Source: Deltaproteobacteria bacterium
GTDB taxonomy: Bacteria; Desulfobacterota; Syntrophia; Syntrophales; UBA5619
Direction of reading: 5' to 3'
Length of the DNA: 62,741 bases
Assembly: GCA_021372695.1 (NCBI GenBank)
Contig: JAJFTY010000132.1
Span: 1-62,741, forward strand
Position 1 is the first letter of the stretch; each line of letters starts with the position of its first letter. The notes beneath the pieces are model-generated. The model did not search any database and had not been told where the DNA came from. It saw only the letters and a program-made list of their open reading frames with translations. Positions 25,752 to 34,065 of the stretch are shown here, one piece after another. The translations under genes and the position numbers were made by a program.

Positions 25752-26513
25752 TCATTTAAAGCTCCGGACCAGAGATTCGACGATCAGGTACCAGCCGTCG
25801 ACCAGCACGAAAAGCAGCAGTTTGAACGGCATGCTGATCATGATCGGCGGAAGCATCATCATCCCCATGGATAGCAGGATGCTCGCCACGACGATATCGA
25901 TGATGAAGAAGGGAAGGAAGATGAGGAATCCGATCTGGAAGGCCGTCTTGAGTTCGCTGATCACGAAGGCCGGGATGAGAACGGTCAGCGAGACGTCCGC
26001 CGGTTTATCGGGTCTCTTCTCTTTCGACAGCTTGACAAAGAGGGCCAAATCTTTTTCCCGGGTCTGCTTCAGCATGAAATTTCTGACCGGGGTCGCGGCC
26101 AGGGCGAAAGCCTCCTCGCCGCTGATCCGTTCTTCGTAGTAGGGCTGCAATGCCGTTTCATTGACCTGCTGCCAGACGGGCGCCATGATGAAAAAGGTGA
26201 GAAAGAGGGCCAACCCGACGATGATCTGGTTGGAGGGCATCTGCTGCGTGCCGAGGGCATGCCTGACCAGGGAAAGGACGACGACGATGCGCGTGAATGA
26301 GGTGACCATCATCAGGATGGCGGGTGCCAGCGAAAGGACGGTCAATATCAAGAGTAACTGGACGACAGTGGCCGCTTTCCCCTGGTCCGCATTGCCGCCG
26401 ATATTCAGGCTGACGTTGGGAAGGGCCGTGGGCTGGGCGGATGCCGACGCGGCCAGGAGCAGGATGACCGCCACGACGAACAGTGCCATGAGATGTCTCC
26501 GATTCATGGTCAC
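25752..26513 (-). CDS. fliP: export gate protein FliP
   Basis: A 253-residue gate protein with a cleavable signal (ALFVVAVILLLAASASA) and four membrane segments. Conserved parts are MMVTSFTRIVVVLSLVRHALG, the QQMPSNQIIVGLALFLTFFI block and the C-terminal MMLPPIMISMPFKLLLFVLVDGW. The GTG at 26513 overlaps the fliO stop; the ATG two codons later is an alternative start. Confidence 0.96.
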   Translation of the reverse strand: MTMNRRHLMALFVVAVILLLAASASAQPTALPNVSLNIGGNADQGKAATVVQLLLILTVLSLAPAILMMVTSFTRIVVVLSLVRHALGTQQMPSNQIIVGLALFLTFFIMAPVWQQVNETALQPYYEERISGEEAFALAATPVRNFMLKQTREKDLALFVKLSKEKRPDKPADVSLTVLIPAFVISELKTAFQIGFLIFLPFFIIDIVVASILLSMGMMMLPPIMISMPFKLLLFVLVDGWYLIVESLVRSFK

Positions 26514-26899
26514 TTGCCCTTTCGCAGTTGGCCGATGTTCCGGAAGAGAGACCTGCAGCGGCGAAGGCTTTCCGAGATGGGGAGGGCTCTGGGTTGAAGC
26601 TGGATATTTTTCAGGCTCTCGATCGCCTTCGGGTCCGAGATCGTCCCCAGCGCAGAGATCTGATTGGCCGAAACGCCCAGAAGCATGACCTGACCGAGGA
26701 CGTCCACCAGAAGGATGCTATTCTTGGGGCCGAGATAGCGGTCGGCCAGGATATGGATCATGGGGTTCCCGCCCGCAGTCTCGGGTGAGCGATAGAAGTA
26801 TTTTTTCAACACACAGGCCGTCCCGATCATCATCGCGATCACGATGGCAAGGGCAGCCAGCATCTTGAAGAATGACCACGCGAAACTAACCGATTCCAA
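26510..26899 (-). CDS. fliO: export gate assembly protein FliO
   Basis: A 129-residue bitopic membrane protein that helps FliP ring assembly. One membrane helix (about residues 10-33, LAALAIVIAMMIGTACVL) is followed by the cytoplasmic beta-rich FliO domain (ILADRYLGPKNSILLVDVLG, LGVSANQISAL). Overlaps fliP by 4 bases. Confidence 0.9.
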   Translation of the reverse strand: MESVSFAWSFFKMLAALAIVIAMMIGTACVLKKYFYRSPETAGGNPMIHILADRYLGPKNSILLVDVLGQVMLLGVSANQISALGTISDPKAIESLKNIQLQPRALPISESLRRCRSLFRNIGQLRKGK

Positions 26900-26910
26900 G
26901 GAAGTTTCTC

Positions 26911-27369
26911 CTATCTGAGCTTGCTGATCCGTTCCGCAGGGGAAACGATATCCGTCAAGCGGACGCCGAATTTTTCATTGACGACCACCACCTCGCCGCG
27001 GGCAATGAGCCTCTGGTTGACGTAGACATCCATCGGTTCGCCCGCCAATTTGGTCATCTCGACCACCGATCCCTGCCCCAGTTGGAGCAGTTCGCTGATC
27101 AGCATCCTGGTGCGCCCCAGTTCAACGGTGAGAAAGAGGGGAATGTCCAGGATGAAATCCAGGTCGAGCTGCTGCTTGGGCGTCTCCGTCTTGGTGATCT
27201 CCTCGAAAGCGGCCGCCTTGACTTCGACGGAGGGTTTCCCGGTCTGTGATTGCTCCAGCTCGTTCTGGACATCCGCCCATTGGAGCTCGTCATCGCTCTT
27301 TCCCGCAGAGCTGGACGCTTCGGCGACCGGGCCGTTGTTCAGCAGGGCGTCTATCTCATTCTGCTCCAT
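26911..27369 (-). CDS. fliN: flagellar switch protein FliN
   Basis: A 152-residue C-ring protein. The C-terminal SpoA/SurF domain has DFILDIPLFLTVELGRTRM, the segment ISELLQLGQGSVVEMTKLAGEP, and DVYVNQRLIARGEVVVVNEKFGVRLTDI. The N-terminus begins MEQNEIDALLNN, which resembles the CheY-P-binding peptide at the start of FliM (SQEEVDALLRG). A low-complexity linker joins the two. It overlaps fliM by 14 bases. Confidence 0.95.
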   Translation of the reverse strand: MEQNEIDALLNNGPVAEASSSAGKSDDELQWADVQNELEQSQTGKPSVEVKAAAFEEITKTETPKQQLDLDFILDIPLFLTVELGRTRMLISELLQLGQGSVVEMTKLAGEPMDVYVNQRLIARGEVVVVNEKFGVRLTDIVSPAERISKLR

Positions 27370-28357
27370 AATCGATTACCTCGTCGTTTGAAATGATATG
27401 CGAAACCTGAACCGCCTGGTTGCCTTTATGAATGACGGGGCGACCTCTGAATTTCGTCACCCCTTCCAGGAAGATATTGATGGGATCCGTTACGCTCTGG
27501 GCCAACGGGATGACATCGCCCCGCTTCAGGTTGATCACCTCACTGGCGTTGATTTCCGTGCTTCCCAGACGTGCGATGAGGTCCACTTTGGAGGAGAGCA
27601 GACCTGCCTTGAAACGGTTGACCCACGTCTTGTCGACCTCGAGCTGCTCACTCTGGTAGCCGGCCTGCAGGCGGTCCCGGAGCGGCTCGAGCGTCGAATA
27701 GGGGATGCACAGGGAGATCGTTCCCGAAGAGTATTCCACCTCGATCTCGAAGGTCGAGACGATGACCACATCGGTCGGCGGAACAAGCTGGATGAATTGC
27801 GGGTTGATCTCGGAGCGCTGGTAAGCGATCTTCAGTTCGACCAGCGACTGCCATGCCTTCTCGATATCCCCGAGAGCGCTCAGAATGACCTTCTTGATGA
27901 TGTTGTTTTCGATGGCGGTAAACTCGCGGCCCTCGATTTTGAAGGCGTTTCTCCCGGTGCCCCCGAAAATGATGTCGACCAGCATGAAGATGATTTTCGA
28001 TTCGACGATGATCAGGCCGCTGCCCCGCAGGGGATCGAGCTTGAAGAGGTGCATGCTGGTCGGGACGGGAATCGATTTCAGAAACTCGCCGAACTTCACC
28101 ATTTCGGTGGACATGGCCGTCACGCTGGTGACCTTGCGAAGCATCGACGAAAGCGTCGTGCGGAACATCCTCGTGAACTTTTCGTTGGTCATCTCCAATG
28201 TGGGCATCCGGCCGCGGATGATCCTGTCCTGGCTGGTCAGATCATAGGTCATCACGTCGGTCGGTCCCTGAAGGTCGACCGTCTGCGTCTCGATCTCGCC
28301 GCCCGAGATCCCCCGCAACAGGGCGTCTACTTCTTCCTGAGATAGGATATTTGCCAC
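27356..28357 (-). CDS. fliM: flagellar switch protein FliM
   Basis: A 333-residue C-ring protein. The N-terminal CheY-binding motif (ILSQEEVDALLRG), the CheC-like middle domain (TYDLTSQDRIIRGRMPTLEM, LRGSGLIIVESKIIFMLVD) and the C-terminal SpoA domain (INLKRGDVIPLAQSV, KFRGRPVIHKGNQAVQV) are all present. It couples CheY-P binding to FliG rotation. Located between fliL and fliN as usual. Confidence 0.97.
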   Translation of the reverse strand: MANILSQEEVDALLRGISGGEIETQTVDLQGPTDVMTYDLTSQDRIIRGRMPTLEMTNEKFTRMFRTTLSSMLRKVTSVTAMSTEMVKFGEFLKSIPVPTSMHLFKLDPLRGSGLIIVESKIIFMLVDIIFGGTGRNAFKIEGREFTAIENNIIKKVILSALGDIEKAWQSLVELKIAYQRSEINPQFIQLVPPTDVVIVSTFEIEVEYSSGTISLCIPYSTLEPLRDRLQAGYQSEQLEVDKTWVNRFKAGLLSSKVDLIARLGSTEINASEVINLKRGDVIPLAQSVTDPINIFLEGVTKFRGRPVIHKGNQAVQVSHIISNDEVIDYGAE

Positions 28358-28371
28358 GATCAGTTCCCCGA

Positions 28372-28863
28372 CTATTGAATGACGAAATCCGTGAAATAGA
28401 CCTTGGTCACCTTCCCCCGCTGGAGGATGTTATTGATCCGCCCCGCGATATCCTCGCGCAGCCGCTGTTTCCCCGCCAGATCCATGAGGTCCTTGTAGGT
28501 TTTGGGGGTCAGCAGGTCGAGGATGGTGTCGCGGATGCGCGGCTTGAGCTGGTCCAACTCAGGCCCGACCGACGGATCGGAAACCTCCAACTGGATGACG
28601 ATCTTCAGATACCTCTCCCCATTGGTATCGGCGATATTGATCACAAACGCGTCCATGGGCCAGATCGACACGACGGCCGGTTTCTCGGCCGGCTTCTTGG
28701 AGTCCGTTTTCGAAAGAAAGTAATAAGCCGCGAATGCCCCCGATGCGACGACGACCAATGCCACCGCGGAGATCAGTATCCATTTGAATTTGGATTTCTT
28801 CTTCGGCTCCTCGACCGGCGCCTCTTCTTCAACGATCTCTTTACCCCTGTTCTCTTTTGCCAT
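28372..28863 (-). CDS. fliL: stator-associated membrane protein FliL
   Basis: A 163-residue inner-membrane protein that rings the stator. A charged cytoplasmic tail with KKKSKFKW precedes one membrane helix (ILISAVALVVVASGAFAAYYFL); the periplasmic FliL domain has RYLKIVIQLEVSD, IRDTILDLLTPKTYKDL and a C-terminal VTKVYFTDFVIQ, the usual ending. It sits directly after the two motB genes. Confidence 0.95.
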   Translation of the reverse strand: MAKENRGKEIVEEEAPVEEPKKKSKFKWILISAVALVVVASGAFAAYYFLSKTDSKKPAEKPAVVSIWPMDAFVINIADTNGERYLKIVIQLEVSDPSVGPELDQLKPRIRDTILDLLTPKTYKDLMDLAGKQRLREDIAGRINNILQRGKVTKVYFTDFVIQ

Positions 28864-28870
28864 AACCCCC

Positions 28871-29476
28871 TCACTTCAGTGATACGATCAGGTTCACCCG
28901 CCTGTTTTTCGCTCTGCCTTCCGCAGATTCATTGGATGCCACCGGTCGGGAATCGGCGTATCCTGCGGCCGACATATTCCGGGGATCCATTCCGCATTCA
29001 TCAACAAGAAACTTCACCACATTCACGGCTCTCAGGGCGGAGAGGTCCCAGTTCGAAGAGAACGGCCCGCCGGTGACGGGAATGGAATCGGTGTGTCCTT
29101 CGACGAGGATCGATCCGTCCGCCTTCTTGAGTTTCTCGCCCACTGATCTGAGTACGTCCTTGTGGAGGATCTCGGCCGATCCAGAGGTGTAGACAAGGGA
29201 CTCGCGAAGGACGATGGAAACCCCTCCCTCGAAGGCTCGAGCTTCGATTCCGTCTGTGTGGCCGATCGCCCTGACCAAGAGGGTGCGTTGATCCTCACCC
29301 GTGACGGGGCCGAACACCTGGGCGACGGACGAAGAGAGATCCTGGACCTTGTTCAGGCTGATGTCGGAGATGGAGACGAGAAGGATGAAGAATGTCAGCA
29401 GGACGGTCAGCAGATCGTTGAAACTCATCTGCCATGTCCTGGTTGCGACCTCTCCCGTATGATCCCGTCTGGTCAT
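28871..29476 (-). CDS. motB2: MotB-like stator protein with ion-binding Asp
   Basis: A 201-residue stator subunit. WQMSFNDLLTVLLTFFILL places Asp21 exactly six residues after Trp15, the position of the essential ion-binding Asp32 of E. coli MotB. The OmpA-like peptidoglycan domain is clear (VEGHTDSIPV, ALRAVNVVKFLVDECGM, RAKNRRVNLIVSLK). It follows a paralogue in which that Asp is missing, overlapping by 4 bases. The MotA partner is PomA-like. Confidence 0.9.
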   Translation of the reverse strand: MTRRDHTGEVATRTWQMSFNDLLTVLLTFFILLVSISDISLNKVQDLSSSVAQVFGPVTGEDQRTLLVRAIGHTDGIEARAFEGGVSIVLRESLVYTSGSAEILHKDVLRSVGEKLKKADGSILVEGHTDSIPVTGGPFSSNWDLSALRAVNVVKFLVDECGMDPRNMSAAGYADSRPVASNESAEGRAKNRRVNLIVSLK

Positions 29477-30108
29477 CTCGCCGTCCTGAAAAGAATTTCA
29501 ATCCGCCTGTTTCTTTGGCGCCCCTCGGCTGTATCGTTGCTCGCCACCGGCCGATATTCCGAAAAGCCGACGGCCGCCAGTCTTTCCGGAGGGATACCCT
29601 TCTGGTTCAGGTACCTCAGGATGGAGACGGCACGCAGGGTGGCCAGTTCCCAATTCGAGGGGAATTTTTCCGTGCGGATCGGGAGATTGTCCGTATGGCC
29701 CTCGACCTGAATCGAGAGATGGTCACGTTCGGCGATCCTGACGATTCCGTCGAGTATGGGGTACGTCGCTCCACCGAGTGAGGCATCCCCCGAGGCGAAG
29801 AGCACCGGGTTCGGAACGACCGCCTTGAAACCGTCCTCCGTCCTGATGACCGTGCAGCCGCTGTCGACGCCCAGATTCTCGTTCAATTGCCTCATCGACT
29901 GCATCGCCTGCTGGATGTTGGGCGATGCCACCGAAGCCGCCGGCGCCTTGTGGGCCACTTTCTTAATCTCCCGAAACCGGTCTTTGTCGACTGCCGAATA
30001 GGCGATCAACATCACGAAGAAGACGACCAGCAACAGCATCAGGGAACAGTAGATCGTCTGCCATTGCGGTACCGGCTGGATTGCAGGCGGCAGGGGAGGC
30101 CTAGTCAT
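29473..30108 (-). CDS. motB1: MotB-like protein lacking the ion-binding Asp
   Basis: A 211-residue MotB/OmpA-like protein. One membrane helix starts at WQTIYCSLMLLLVVFFVML; six residues after Trp16, where MotB has Asp, there is Ser22. No other acidic residue occurs in the helix. The peptidoglycan-binding OmpA domain is intact (VEGHTDNLPI, LRAVSILRYLNQKGI, RQRNRRIEILF). It overlaps motA by 8 bases and motB2 by 4, so it is cotranslated with both. It may be an accessory or heteromeric plug subunit rather than an ion channel by itself; that is inference. Confidence 0.88.
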   Translation of the reverse strand: MTRPPLPPAIQPVPQWQTIYCSLMLLLVVFFVMLIAYSAVDKDRFREIKKVAHKAPAASVASPNIQQAMQSMRQLNENLGVDSGCTVIRTEDGFKAVVPNPVLFASGDASLGGATYPILDGIVRIAERDHLSIQVEGHTDNLPIRTEKFPSNWELATLRAVSILRYLNQKGIPPERLAAVGFSEYRPVASNDTAEGRQRNRRIEILFRTAR

Positions 30109-30871
30109 GGTAGAATTGCGACCTCCTCTCCCGCGGGGGGATGTAGGAGAGAAGCTTCTGCTCCACGACCCTCGGATTGTCCCCGGACTGAATGGAGAGG
30201 ATACCGTTGATGATCAAGCGCTTCATCAGCAGCTCCCTTGAACTTCTGGTCTTCAGTTTCCCGGCGATGGGCAGGAAAACGAGATTGGCCAGGATAACCC
30301 CGTAAAAAGTGGTCATCAGTGCGACCGCCATGGACGGGCCGATCGTCCCCGGCTGATTCATCTGCTTGAGCATCTGGACCAGACCGATCAAAGTTCCGAC
30401 CAGCCCCATCGCGGGGGCGAAGTTTCCCATCGTCGTGAAGATCTCCGCTCCCAATCGGTGGCGCTCGCCGATGGAATCGAGCTCCGTCTCGAGGATATCC
30501 GAAACCTGCGCGGGATCGACGCCGTCCACGACGAGATTGACCGCTTTGGTCAGGAATGGGTCCTTGTTGCCTTTGACCATATTCTGGAGGGACATGATCC
30601 CGTCACGGCGCGATACCTTGGACATTTCAACAAGCTGATGGATGACGACGTCTGTCCTCTGCCCCTTGGTCCGGAAGACGTTTCTTGCCACTTTGCTCAC
30701 CCCCAGGAGGTCCGACAGGGGATAGTTGATCAGAACGGCGCCCAGCGTGCCGCCGAATACGATCATCGCGGAGGGGCCGTCGACAAACCAGGAGAGTCCG
30801 CCGCCGGACATCATGGCAACGATGACCAGGCCGAATCCGCCAAGAATTCCGATGATGGTTGCAAAATCCAC
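30101..30871 (-). CDS. motA: PomA-like stator protein MotA
   Basis: A 256-residue stator protein closer in pattern to PomA than to E. coli MotA: VVDFATIIGILGGFGLVIV at the start, FVDGPSAMIVFGGTLGAVLI, FAPAMGLVGTLIGLVQMLKQM and AVALMTTFYGVILANLVFLPIA. Four membrane helices. GTG at 30871 is preferred because the upstream TTG at 30919 lies before the predicted transcript start of the sigma-54 promoter, and GGGGA lies just before the GTG. First gene of the 13-kb operon ending with fliA. Ion type (sodium or proton) cannot be settled here. Confidence 0.93.
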   Translation of the reverse strand: MDFATIIGILGGFGLVIVAMMSGGGLSWFVDGPSAMIVFGGTLGAVLINYPLSDLLGVSKVARNVFRTKGQRTDVVIHQLVEMSKVSRRDGIMSLQNMVKGNKDPFLTKAVNLVVDGVDPAQVSDILETELDSIGERHRLGAEIFTTMGNFAPAMGLVGTLIGLVQMLKQMNQPGTIGPSMAVALMTTFYGVILANLVFLPIAGKLKTRSSRELLMKRLIINGILSIQSGDNPRVVEQKLLSYIPPRERRSQFYHD

Positions 30872-30925
30872 AACGATCCCCAAATGAAGTAATGATCGAG
30901 ACGACCGCTTGCCGCTCAAAGGAAG

Positions 30926-30941
30926 AGCAAGGAATATGCCA
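30926..30941 (-). promoter_or_regulatory. sigma-54 promoter for motA-to-fliA operon
   Basis: Minus strand TGGCATA-TTCC-TTGCT, full consensus with GG-N10-GC. Predicted start about 30915, 44 bases before the motA GTG. It would put stator, switch, export gate, flhFG and fliA under FlrC-type control. Confidence 0.85.
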
Positions 30942-31351
30942 AGCAGGGAGGGTGGTTTGGGACTGAAGAATCGGCCGTATGACGGGAAAAGAGGGGAGAT
31001 CGGGCAGAATCGATGTCAAAGTATTGACGAGAACGTCAAATCCATATGTCGATCCACTGACCTTTGGCAGGAGGGGGGTGGTCAGCCCGTACCGGATAGG
31101 TGGCCTGTCGCTGGGGTGTCAGTGGGACATTTTCGGAGTTGATTTCCACGCAATCGATGATCTCGCCCGCTGCCCAGGGTGAGGGAGCCAGAATGGTTTT
31201 CTTTGCAGGAGAGACAGGCAGAGTCTGCTCGGACGGGATGACAGCCGGATATGTGCTGCGTTGGGGATGTTGGACGTTCATATTTCCGCAACCAATACAG
31301 AAGGGCGGACCGGATCGCCGCCCCCCTCCGGGAACCGAAATTCGCTGATGC
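30942..31351. other. intergenic stretch without recognised gene
   Basis: About 410 bases between the motA promoter and the hairpin after flgE. Short frames here do not resemble any family I know. In particular no FlbD-like protein, which often follows flgE in related clusters, was found. Nothing else supportable is seen; upstream activator sites for the motA promoter could lie here. Confidence 0.5.
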
Positions 31352-31396
31352 CCGGGCGGGGCGGGGAACGGAGGAAGGTTCCCGCTCCCCGCCCGG
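31352..31396 (-). terminator. GC-rich hairpin after flgE
   Basis: Seven bases after the flgE stop, a 10-bp GC arm (CCGGGCGGGG with CCCCGCCCGG) plus an inner GGGAAC/GTTCCC pairing forms a long hairpin. No T-run follows. It probably ends or attenuates the fliK-flgD-flgE transcript before the motA promoter. Confidence 0.6.
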
Positions 31397-31402
31397 AAAC
31401 TC

Positions 31403-33349
31403 CTACCGCTTGATGTTCATCAACTCCGTGAGCATCTGGTCCGCCGTGGTAATGACCCGCGAATTGGCCTGATAAGCGCGCTGTGCGGTGATCATGTTGA
31501 TGAATTCCTTGGCGACATCCGTATTGGAGATCTCGAGTGAATGGTTCATGATTTCACCCAGCCCACCCGATCCTGCCCGGTTGGTGATCGCCTCTCCGGA
31601 ACTCGTCGTTGCCCCGAAATAGTTCCCGATCTTCCTCAGGCCCGAGGAATCGGGGAAACTCGCCAGGACGATCTGACCCAGATTGGAGGTCTGGCCGTTC
31701 GTGAAGGAGCCGGTGATGATGCCATCGCTTTCCACATTGATGTTCTTCAGGACTCCGTAGGTGTAGCCGTCGTCGGAAAGGGACTTGAGAACCGATGAAC
31801 TGGCGTAGCTCGTGATCGTTTTGGCGCCATCCCCGACCAGGTTCCAGTTGATCTTGTTCTGGGCTGTGGCCCCGGTTCCCGTCGGCAAACCGATCGTGGA
31901 GGCTTCGCCGCTCAGGTTCTCGCTCAGCGGGCCGAAGGTCAGCGAAACATCTGTGAGGGGGACGTCGGTCTTGACGACGTTGAAGGTCACGGTGTTCCCG
32001 GCCGACCACTGGTTGGGTACGGCGCTGCCGCCTTGGACATAGGCGTAACCGGGTGCGACGGCCGTTCCTGTCACAGCCGCGGTCAAGTCCCCAACGTTTG
32101 CGCCCGGAGTCGTGCTCGTAAACACGGTGACCCCCGGTGCGCCCGCAGCTGCCGTGTAGCCCGTCAAGGTTCCGGACATCGCACCGTTTACCACAGCCCC
32201 CCCGGCAAAAGCAGTGGCGACCTGTGCCGCGGTTGCCGCGCCGGTGGCCGTAAAGGTCCGGCCTGCGACGGTGATTGTATCGCCGGCAGTCAGAGGACCG
32301 GCGAACGTCATCGTGGCGACTTCGGTTGACATGGTGGAAGTCGCTCCGAGATCGAAGACGATATCCGCACCTCCCTGACCGTCCATGTCCACTTTGAGGA
32401 CGTTGTTGCTGCCCTCGGCCTCCTGCCAGGCAACCGCATTATCGTATCCCGCGGGATTGGTGACCGTCCAGACGCCGGTGGGCGCCTCCTTAGTCAGTGA
32501 TATGCCGGCGGCATTCTTGAAGATCTGCCCCGGCTTGGTGACGGTCGTGCCCACGATGGTGCCGACGGTGAGGCCGGTGCCGATGGCGGCCGCGGGAGCC
32601 CCTGCGCCGGCAGCGGGGATGCTGCCTTGGTACATGCCCAGAAGCTCACCATCCTTGTCGAAGGTCAACCCGGACGCCTGCTGCTCTGTCGCGTCGCTGA
32701 GGTTCGTGCCGTCGAGCTTGGCATCAAAGCCCCACATGCCGTTCCCCTCCGTTTTTAGGAAGGTGATTGAGAGATTGTGAATCTGTCCCCGAGAGTCGAA
32801 GACATTCTGGGAGACGTTGAACGACTCACCATACTCCGTATTGTCGTCGAGATTGGCGCCGACGCTGATCTCGGTGGTGGCCCGGGCATTGGACATGGCG
32901 TTGTCGAAGGAGATGTCCTGCGTCATTTCCACCCCGGTGTCGGTGCCCGTGGCCTGCGAGACGCTGATTCCCTGCACGATGTAGTTGTTCACGTCTGCGA
33001 GCAGCCCCTCCTTGTTGATATGGAATTCGCCGGCACGGGTGTAGTAGGAGGCGCCATCCGAATCCTTGACGACGAAAAAGCCTTCACCGTCGATCGCCAG
33101 GTCCGTCGCATTCCCCGTGGTCTCGAAAGAGCCCTGCGTGAACTGCGTATCTATGGCGGCCACGATGACTCCCTGACCGACCGCCATGGACCCGGAGCTC
33201 GACAGGCTTTGATTCAGCATGCTGGCGAAATAGGTATTGCCTGCCTTGAACCCAAGCGTATTGGAATTGGCAAGATTGTTGCCGATGACATCCATCTGCT
33301 TCGAGCTTGCCGATAAACCCGTGGTCCCGATCGATATTGCGCTTCCCAT
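31403..33349 (-). CDS. flgE: flagellar hook protein FlgE
   Basis: A 648-residue hook subunit. The rod/hook N-terminus (SIGTTGLSASSKQMDVIGNNLANSNTLGFK-type text), the middle region ATDLAIDGEGFFVV and the C-terminus (SLEISNTDVAKEFINMITAQRAYQANSRVI) are clear. Enteric FlgE is about 400 residues; the extra length includes an insert at about 345-435 with AGDTITVAGRTFTATG, closely resembling the repeat motif of the flagellin and likely surface exposed. Last gene of fliK-flgD-flgE. Confidence 0.95.
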   Translation of the reverse strand: MGSAISIGTTGLSASSKQMDVIGNNLANSNTLGFKAGNTYFASMLNQSLSSSGSMAVGQGVIVAAIDTQFTQGSFETTGNATDLAIDGEGFFVVKDSDGASYYTRAGEFHINKEGLLADVNNYIVQGISVSQATGTDTGVEMTQDISFDNAMSNARATTEISVGANLDDNTEYGESFNVSQNVFDSRGQIHNLSITFLKTEGNGMWGFDAKLDGTNLSDATEQQASGLTFDKDGELLGMYQGSIPAAGAGAPAAAIGTGLTVGTIVGTTVTKPGQIFKNAAGISLTKEAPTGVWTVTNPAGYDNAVAWQEAEGSNNVLKVDMDGQGGADIVFDLGATSTMSTEVATMTFAGPLTAGDTITVAGRTFTATGAATAAQVATAFAGGAVVNGAMSGTLTGYTAAAGAPGVTVFTSTTPGANVGDLTAAVTGTAVAPGYAYVQGGSAVPNQWSAGNTVTFNVVKTDVPLTDVSLTFGPLSENLSGEASTIGLPTGTGATAQNKINWNLVGDGAKTITSYASSSVLKSLSDDGYTYGVLKNINVESDGIITGSFTNGQTSNLGQIVLASFPDSSGLRKIGNYFGATTSSGEAITNRAGSGGLGEIMNHSLEISNTDVAKEFINMITAQRAYQANSRVITTADQMLTELMNIKR

Positions 33350-33373
33350 CTCTCATTCCTCCTTGTCGGTTGG

Positions 33374-34045
33374 TTACCCGTTCTCCGGTGTTTTGATTTC
33401 GATAATATTACTGAGGGGGACTTCCCGGCCGTTCACAGTGACCAGGATCTGGTTGCTCCGGAAATGAACCGCCGACACCACCCCTGTGGTCAACGTCTGG
33501 GCGGTCACGGCCGAGCTGAATGAATCCTTGGCGGTGACCTGATAGGTGTAGTCGCCCCGTTCGACGCCGGAGCAGTCCCATGTCGTATGGTTCATTCCGG
33601 CCGACTTGGCCGATTCGTCCCAGGTCTTGACGAGTCTCCCGTTCTTGTCCAGGATGGTGATGGTGACACTCTGCGCATCGCTTGCCAGTTGGTAGTTCAA
33701 CGAGGCTGTCTGCCCGGTGGCGGTGATGGTGTTGCCCGCGTTCGCAACGACCTCCTTCCCGATCATGTTGACCGACTGGGCATAGCCTAGGGTCATCTGA
33801 TTCACGCTCTGGGTCTCCAGCGTGGTATTGAGGTTCGTCAACTGTTCGAGGCTGGAGAACTGGGCCAGTTGAGCGGCAAAATCGGTCCCGTCCATCGGAT
33901 TGAGCGGGTCCTGATTCTTGAGCTGGGCGAGGAGGAGTTTCATGAACTCATCCTTGCCGACGGTTTTGGTGGCCGTCTGGCTTGAAGAGGTGGTGCCGGT
34001 CTGTCCCAGCAGGCTTTCATAATTGCTGATGGCGTTGGTGCTCAT
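33374..34045 (-). CDS. flgD: hook-capping protein FlgD
   Basis: A 223-residue hook scaffold. The N-terminal export and assembly region (VGKDEFMKLLLAQLKNQDP, MDGTDFAAQLAQFSSLEQL) and the C-terminal tandem beta domains (VTITILDKNGRLVKTW, WDCSGVERGDYTYQVTA, and VTVNGREVPLSNIIEIKTP) are present. It sits between fliK and flgE, as is common. Confidence 0.95.
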   Translation of the reverse strand: MSTNAISNYESLLGQTGTTSSSQTATKTVGKDEFMKLLLAQLKNQDPLNPMDGTDFAAQLAQFSSLEQLTNLNTTLETQSVNQMTLGYAQSVNMIGKEVVANAGNTITATGQTASLNYQLASDAQSVTITILDKNGRLVKTWDESAKSAGMNHTTWDCSGVERGDYTYQVTAKDSFSSAVTAQTLTTGVVSAVHFRSNQILVTVNGREVPLSNIIEIKTPENG

Positions 34046-34065
34046 TTCTTGTCTCCTCTGTTGGC

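Noticed and set aside
30872..30919. N-terminal extension of motA from TTG at 30919
   Set aside because: It would start upstream of the predicted sigma-54 transcript start, and MotA/PomA relatives begin at the GTG at 30871.
31036..31281. 81-codon frame between flgE and motA as a possible flbD
   Set aside because: The product has no FlbD pattern and is Pro-rich with no ribosome site; treated as noise.
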